From Acanthosepion esculentum (Eukaryota > Mollusca > Cephalopoda > Sepiida > Sepiidae), in the NCBI GenBank assembly GCA_964036315.1, contig OZ038479.1:60515393-60579392 (forward strand): a stretch of 64,000 bases of DNA, in the 5' to 3' direction. Under the pieces are notes generated by a model, which was not told the origin of the DNA, ran no database searches, and was given only the letters and a program-made list of their open reading frames with translations. This document shows positions 59,690-64,000 of this stretch, one piece after another; positions within the stretch are counted from its first letter, which is position 1, and every line of letters starts with the position of its first letter. The position numbers and the translations under genes were made by a program.

Positions 59690-60145
59690 TTTAATTTCTT
59701 TTATGGTGGTAGAAAATAATGGTAGTAACACAAGTGCCACCACCATTGACAGTGAGACAAGGTGGTGAGAAATGATGCAAGATGGTGTAACTGATGGTAT
59801 TAACAATTCATCACATGCCATACAGAGAAGCACTGATTTTATTTCCTTAGATTGGTTTCATTTTACAATTGAAATGGCTAAATCTAACTATAAGTTCTAT
59901 GTTAATAGTTTCCTCTATTGCACTTCTTGCTTGTAGAACTTTCTTCAGGCTTCTTGCTTCCCAGTCAACTTTGATCATCAAAAATTTAAATGCAATGTCA
60001 GTCATTATCATCTATCTTTTTAATTCCAATTCTTTTATTGTCCTCTCTCCTTAATAGTGTTTTTTATTAATATTCTGTAACACTCAGTAACCCCTTGTAT
60101 CTTAGTGGTTTTTTATTACCTTGCTTGGAGTGAAATGATTAAATC
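59690..60145 (+). mobile_element. LINE 3' end fragment
   Basis: 59840-60145 parallels 39700-39965 ('tgaaatggcta', 'ttgcacttcttgcttgtaga', 'cccagtcaactttgatcatc') and ends with the tail 'taaccccttgtatcttagtg' then 'gagtgaaatgattaaatc'. Broken frames only. Confidence 0.75.
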
Positions 60146-60389
60146 ATGATTATTTAGAAATGAGAAAACTTTCCTGTAAAATATTCACATTTGCATTTTA
60201 AAGAAAAATATTCATTCACAATTATGCATGAATTTTAACGACTTCAGAAAAAAATTACTTGTGTATAGTGTTACTGGTCACTAAAAAATTAACTGTGTGT
60301 AATACAACTCCCTAATTTTTGTCTGAAAACACTGATCATAAAAACTTGCGCTATACTTGAGTATATACAGTAAATCTCTATTGTTTCTT

Positions 60390-61830
60390 TTCAGAACAGA
60401 TGGTCTTAAACCACAAAGGAATCCCTACAGTAAGAGGGTCAGTAGAAGTGTCAAGTTTTATTAAGGTGCAGAATTGTTGGACAATCAGAAGGACTTATTG
60501 CCAAATTGAAAACCTTAATATTCCTCTTTCCTAGAGTGAATAGGATCATCAATCAGTTTAGAAGGAAAGTGTATCACTATGTTCTGGATGACCTGAACTC
60601 TCTGACAGGTGTCTGAGCTGTTCAACAGTTTGTAGAGAACTCAAGCCACCATTGATGTGAGCCACAAAACAACTGTGCAGTATCTCCAGCAGTGGCTATC
60701 AGGGGAATGCTGCTAGACTCAAACTTTTTCTCACCCCAGCTAGCATTAAGAAATTGATTTGTTTTTATAGCTTATCAACCCTTTGCTGCAGGTTATTTAA
60801 AGTCAGAAAATATTTTTAGATTGCAAGAATTATTTTAGAGGTAATGATTTACTGATAGATATCCTACTAATTAAGCTATGACCAGAAGGAGAAAAGGTGG
60901 ATTCATACCTTTCTCAGGGGTATTTGCTGAATATAACAAACAAAATTGGGGTTGGAACTAAGTTCAAATTCAAATTCCAAACTGTTATCCATCATACCAC
61001 TGGGACATCCAAGTACATGGTATTCCCAAGTCATCACCTATGTAGGTACTAACCAGGCTTGATGTTGCTTAATTTTGGCGATGGAATGAGAACTGGTGTT
61101 TCAATGCAATATGACCATAAACCAACATTAAAAAAAGAAAGGAATAGGCTAATAGCATGTCCAAGAAGGATCAAAATTTTAGCAAGGTGTAATCTCCCCA
61201 GACGAATCATCCTTTGCCCAATTCTCTGTCAGTAAATGTATTTGGGTCTGGAGTTAGCCTCATCAGGAATCTTCCAAGAACCACCTGCAAATAACTGTCA
61301 AACATGGAGGTTTTCAGTGAAGGTCTGGTGAGTGATTTGGAAAACTAGTTGCTCTGCATTTTGGTAGAATGCACTGCATTCATGCTGCAAAACATATTTT
61401 GATCCTTTGGGAAGAGGATTTCTCCCCATACACTTTCCAGTAATCAGATGGTTGAGGGAACCACATATTTCATGTAAGATGGTACTTCATGTTATGCTAC
61501 AAAAGTAACCTGAGTGAGGCTGGAACAAAATGGGGCATGAGTTCTTCTATAGCAAGTCAGTCACCAGACATTCAGCCTATTGAACATGACTTAGCCTTAC
61601 TAGATAGATCACTGCATAAGAAAGAGGTAAAACCTGCTTTCCATAACAAAGTGCTTGTATTCAGCATGGGCAGAAATTTCCCAGTCAGTGCTTTCAAAGC
61701 TTGTCACTTTCCTGAAAGAATGAAAGTGCTCAATGAGTGTCAACTAAGGATTAATTCATACATTCTGTTCTGTCACCACAGTATAGAAACTGTACTGTTT
61801 TACTTCCTCTTTGTCCCTTTTTTAGTTTAG
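60390..61830 (+). pseudogene. Tc1-like transposase relic, split by a SINE
   Basis: After the SINE (60748-61132), the plus strand reads PDESSFAQFSVSKCIWVWS near 61198 (first catalytic D region), VKHGGFSVKVW in another frame near 61300, then SQSPDIQPIEHDLALLDRSL at about 61553-61610. The last is the SPDLNPIEH block of Tc1 transposases with its catalytic acid. The frame stays open to the stop at 61828. The part left of the SINE (60390-60740) is too decayed for firm assignment. Several frameshifts; inactive. Confidence 0.75.
60748..61132 (-). mobile_element. Full-length chimeric 5S/tRNA SINE inside the Tc1 relic
   Basis: On the minus strand: the 5S head ('tatggtcatattgcattgaa', then 'gaataccatgtacttgg'), the tRNA-like part, the body ('tcatagcttaattagtagga') and the end ('aacctgcagcaaagggttga'). 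The flanks 'cattaagaaa' (left) and 'cattaaaaaa' (right) may be the target-site duplication. Confidence 0.85.
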
Positions 61831-63049
61831 ATACTTTTTAGATTGGTTACAGTTTTGACCACTTCCGATTAGCCCTTAATATATCAGGGGAACTTGAATA
61901 AGAATTATATAAAACGATGAGTTAAAACCAAAAGACTTGAACAATGTGGAATCTTTATTGAAACTGATATCTTTGCTTAATGTTATTAGGAGATAGTATT
62001 TAGTAACAGGTAATTACAGTATACAACAGTTACTTTAAACAAATGTTCAAATAATAACATGGAAATAAAATAGACAAATGTAGAGAGAAAAGTTATTAAA
62101 AGTTACAAACCGATAATGGTTAACTTTGGGGGTGAGATCAGGAGGATAAAACTACCGGCAATATACTCAGTGTCATGCTTTTATTCTGAGAACATTTTAT
62201 AAACACAATATAATAATTTTTTTAATGACGAAATCAGTGATGACAAATGTATAAGAGTACATATTAAGAATAAGGTGAGTAAAGTTCACCATCAGAAACA
62301 CAAGAAAATTGATTTCAAAGTCATGGTAAAGATTTTTTGCATGATAAAATTTCAATAATACTGTTGAAAACACAGGATGTACCCTGCCGGCACTGCCACA
62401 TTTTTAAAAAACAACCAGAAGAAACTGCACCTTCCGGGACCAGCGACTGTTGTAAAACCAATTCAGCATATAAAAAGGCTTCAAAAATTGACAAAAACAA
62501 CAAATCAAAGTGTAGTATTTGTTCCAGCAGCAGACAGCTGACCCACGGCTCCTGCCATCAGCAGTAGTTCCAGTCATCATCATCACCATCACCACCACCA
62601 TCATCATCAGCCACATTTCACCATTGGTCGCTCGCTGTTCAAGCGAGCCAGACATTCTCCAACAGGTCTCCAGCTGCAGCCAGCTGTCATTGAAATGATA
62701 TGCAATAAAATGTCCTTTTCAGGACAACACTTTTTGATGACTACAAAACTATCCTTGTTCAGACAATGCTCTTCTCATGCTCTACATGAACATTCAGAGA
62801 TATTTTTTGCCTAGTTCACCATAACCTTATTTTTGTCAATGTATTTTTTTTAACAAAAATAAACTTGGCAATAGATTTTTTAAACAAATCTTTGTTTTGT
62901 TTGTTGTTGTCATCCATCATTCAATATTTGTTTGCAGGCCAATATACCAACTACAACATACAAATATTAAAAGACATTTGTCTTAGCTAATTCCATCTTA
63001 GTTCATTGGAAAAACAAATATTGTCAAAGAGTTATTAGTTATATAAAAA
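61831..63049. other. Spacer with CAT/CAC simple repeats
   Basis: (CATCAC)-like repeats at about 62574-62608. Frames around it are low-complexity. No gene, SINE or LTR end recognised. Confidence 0.5.
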
Positions 63050-63283
63050 TCTTGGTATATTTTGACAACACTTACATTTTCAAAGGAAAAGTTAGAAAAT
63101 GTATAAAAATATTGCATATTCTGATATTTTTCAATGGAGAAGTTAAAAAATCAATAAAAATATAGCATATTTTGCTACTTTTCAGTGGAAAAGTTAGAAA
63201 ATATATCGAAATTGGAAAACTTTAGAAAATAAATTAAAATATTGCATATTTTGATATTTTTCAATGGAACTTTAGAAAATAAA
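63050..63283. repeat. Degenerate short tandem repeat
   Basis: 'attgcatattctgatatttt', 'atagcatattttgctacttt' and 'attgcatattttgatatttt' recur at irregular spacing, each followed by 'tcaatgga' or 'tcagtgga'. About three and a half units. Confidence 0.7.
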
Positions 63284-63500
63284 AAGTACTTAGAACAAAA
63301 TGTATTGAACAAGAAAGTGTACACAATATTTACATATAGTCTTTTGTATATTCCTGGGAAGACCGTTCCTGGAGAATGTATTGACTAAGTCGCAGTCTCT
63401 AGTGAATCTCTTGATTCGCCTCCCTGTCTTCCCGGTACCAACCATATTTATATAGTCAGTACTCCACTATGCAAATTAAGTGGATCCTACCACAAAACCC
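63284..63500 (-). mobile_element. LTR fragment, minus orientation (left arm of an inverted pair)
   Basis: Its reverse complement runs 'gtggtaggatccacttaatt', then 'gcgacttagtcaatacattc', 'tccaggaacggtcttccca' and 'gtgtacactttcttg', in the same order as the right arm at 63634-63915. Confidence 0.85.
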
Positions 63501-63633
63501 CCCTCCCAGGCCTTGGAATCCCTTTTGGATTTCAAACTGGCTTCCTATATGGGATGATGATTATGGCTATTTCTTTGTAGATCCCATTTGCATACTTCAT
63601 ATGTATATGTCAATCTGCTTAATTTTAATATTG

Positions 63634-63915
63634 TTGTGTAGGATCCACCTAATCTGCATAGGTGACTACCAACTATATAAATAGTGGTTGGTACCGGTAG
63701 ACAGGAGGAGGAATCACGAGATCCAACTAGAGACTCTGATCGACTGCGACTAGTCAACACATTCTCCAGGAACGTCTTCCCAGAAATATACAGAAATACT
63801 ATATGTACTTATTGTGTACACTTTCTTGTTATAATACATTCTTGTTCTAAGTACATTTTGTGTTGCATTATTATTCCATGCAATAGGCGAGATTCAACAT
63901 TGAGTCAAGACTCAA
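63634..63915 (+). mobile_element. LTR, plus orientation (right arm of an inverted pair)
   Basis: Starts near TGTGTAGGATCCACC and ends near GACTCAACA, about 280 bp. A TATA-like 'ctatataaatag' lies at about 63673. 'tggcgacgaagtag' follows directly, in the position of a primer-binding site. The two arms are separated by about 130 unique bases, so this is not one normal element. Confidence 0.8.
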
Positions 63916-64000
63916 CAATGGCGACGAAGTAGAACGAACCATACGTCAAGTTTCAACAATGGCCACGAAGTAGAACGAACCATACGCCAAGTTTCAACAA
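63913..64000. repeat. 41-bp tandem repeat just after the LTR
   Basis: 'caacaatggcgacgaagtag' at 63913, 'caacaatggccacgaagtag' at 63954, and a third start at 63995, each 41 bases apart. It continues past the window end. Confidence 0.92.

Overview
The window is eukaryotic, animal DNA: strongly AT-rich, with long gene-poor stretches, microsatellites, LINE, SINE and LTR elements, decayed DNA transposons, and C2H2 zinc-finger genes. I cannot name the species. An invertebrate genome rich in zinc-finger genes and retroelements (lophotrochozoan such as a cephalopod, or chelicerate) would fit, but this is a low-confidence inference.

Main layout: a cluster of four related C2H2 zinc-finger loci, all on the minus strand, at about 18.0-19.3 kb (ZNF1, 12 intact fingers), 34.6-35.6 kb (ZNF2, pseudogene), 43.0-44.9 kb (ZNF3, 13 intact fingers) and 57.7-58.3 kb (ZNF4, relic). 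Their 3' flanks resemble one another, as do their upstream exon starts and parts of the spacers between them, so the window reads as serial segmental duplications of one ancestral gene-plus-spacer unit, later scrambled by insertions and deletions. Only ZNF1 and ZNF3 keep long open frames, and both show decay at their edges.

Two tandem satellites sit inside copies of the duplicated spacer: a roughly 163-bp repeat (1-3665, cut by the window edge) and a 154-bp repeat (50987-53690) that keeps exact register for 17 units. A single unexpanded relic of the 163-bp monomer is visible in another spacer copy near 55.2 kb.

Mobile elements: a GC-richer, frameshifted Ty3/gypsy-type LTR retrotransposon (4721-9095, minus strand); a clean 750-bp solo LTR with a 4-bp target duplication (56371-57120); an inverted pair of LTRs at the right edge; LINE fragments with a jockey/CR1-like C-terminus; many copies of a chimeric SINE with a 5S-rRNA-derived head followed by a tRNA-like part, one intact with a perfect 13-bp target duplication; and relics of THAP/P-like, mariner, Tc1 and another IS630-superfamily transposase.

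The rest is AT-rich spacer in which I see no gene. Start codons and exon structure are uncertain throughout because introns cannot be resolved from the sequence alone. Coordinates of degenerate repeats are approximate.
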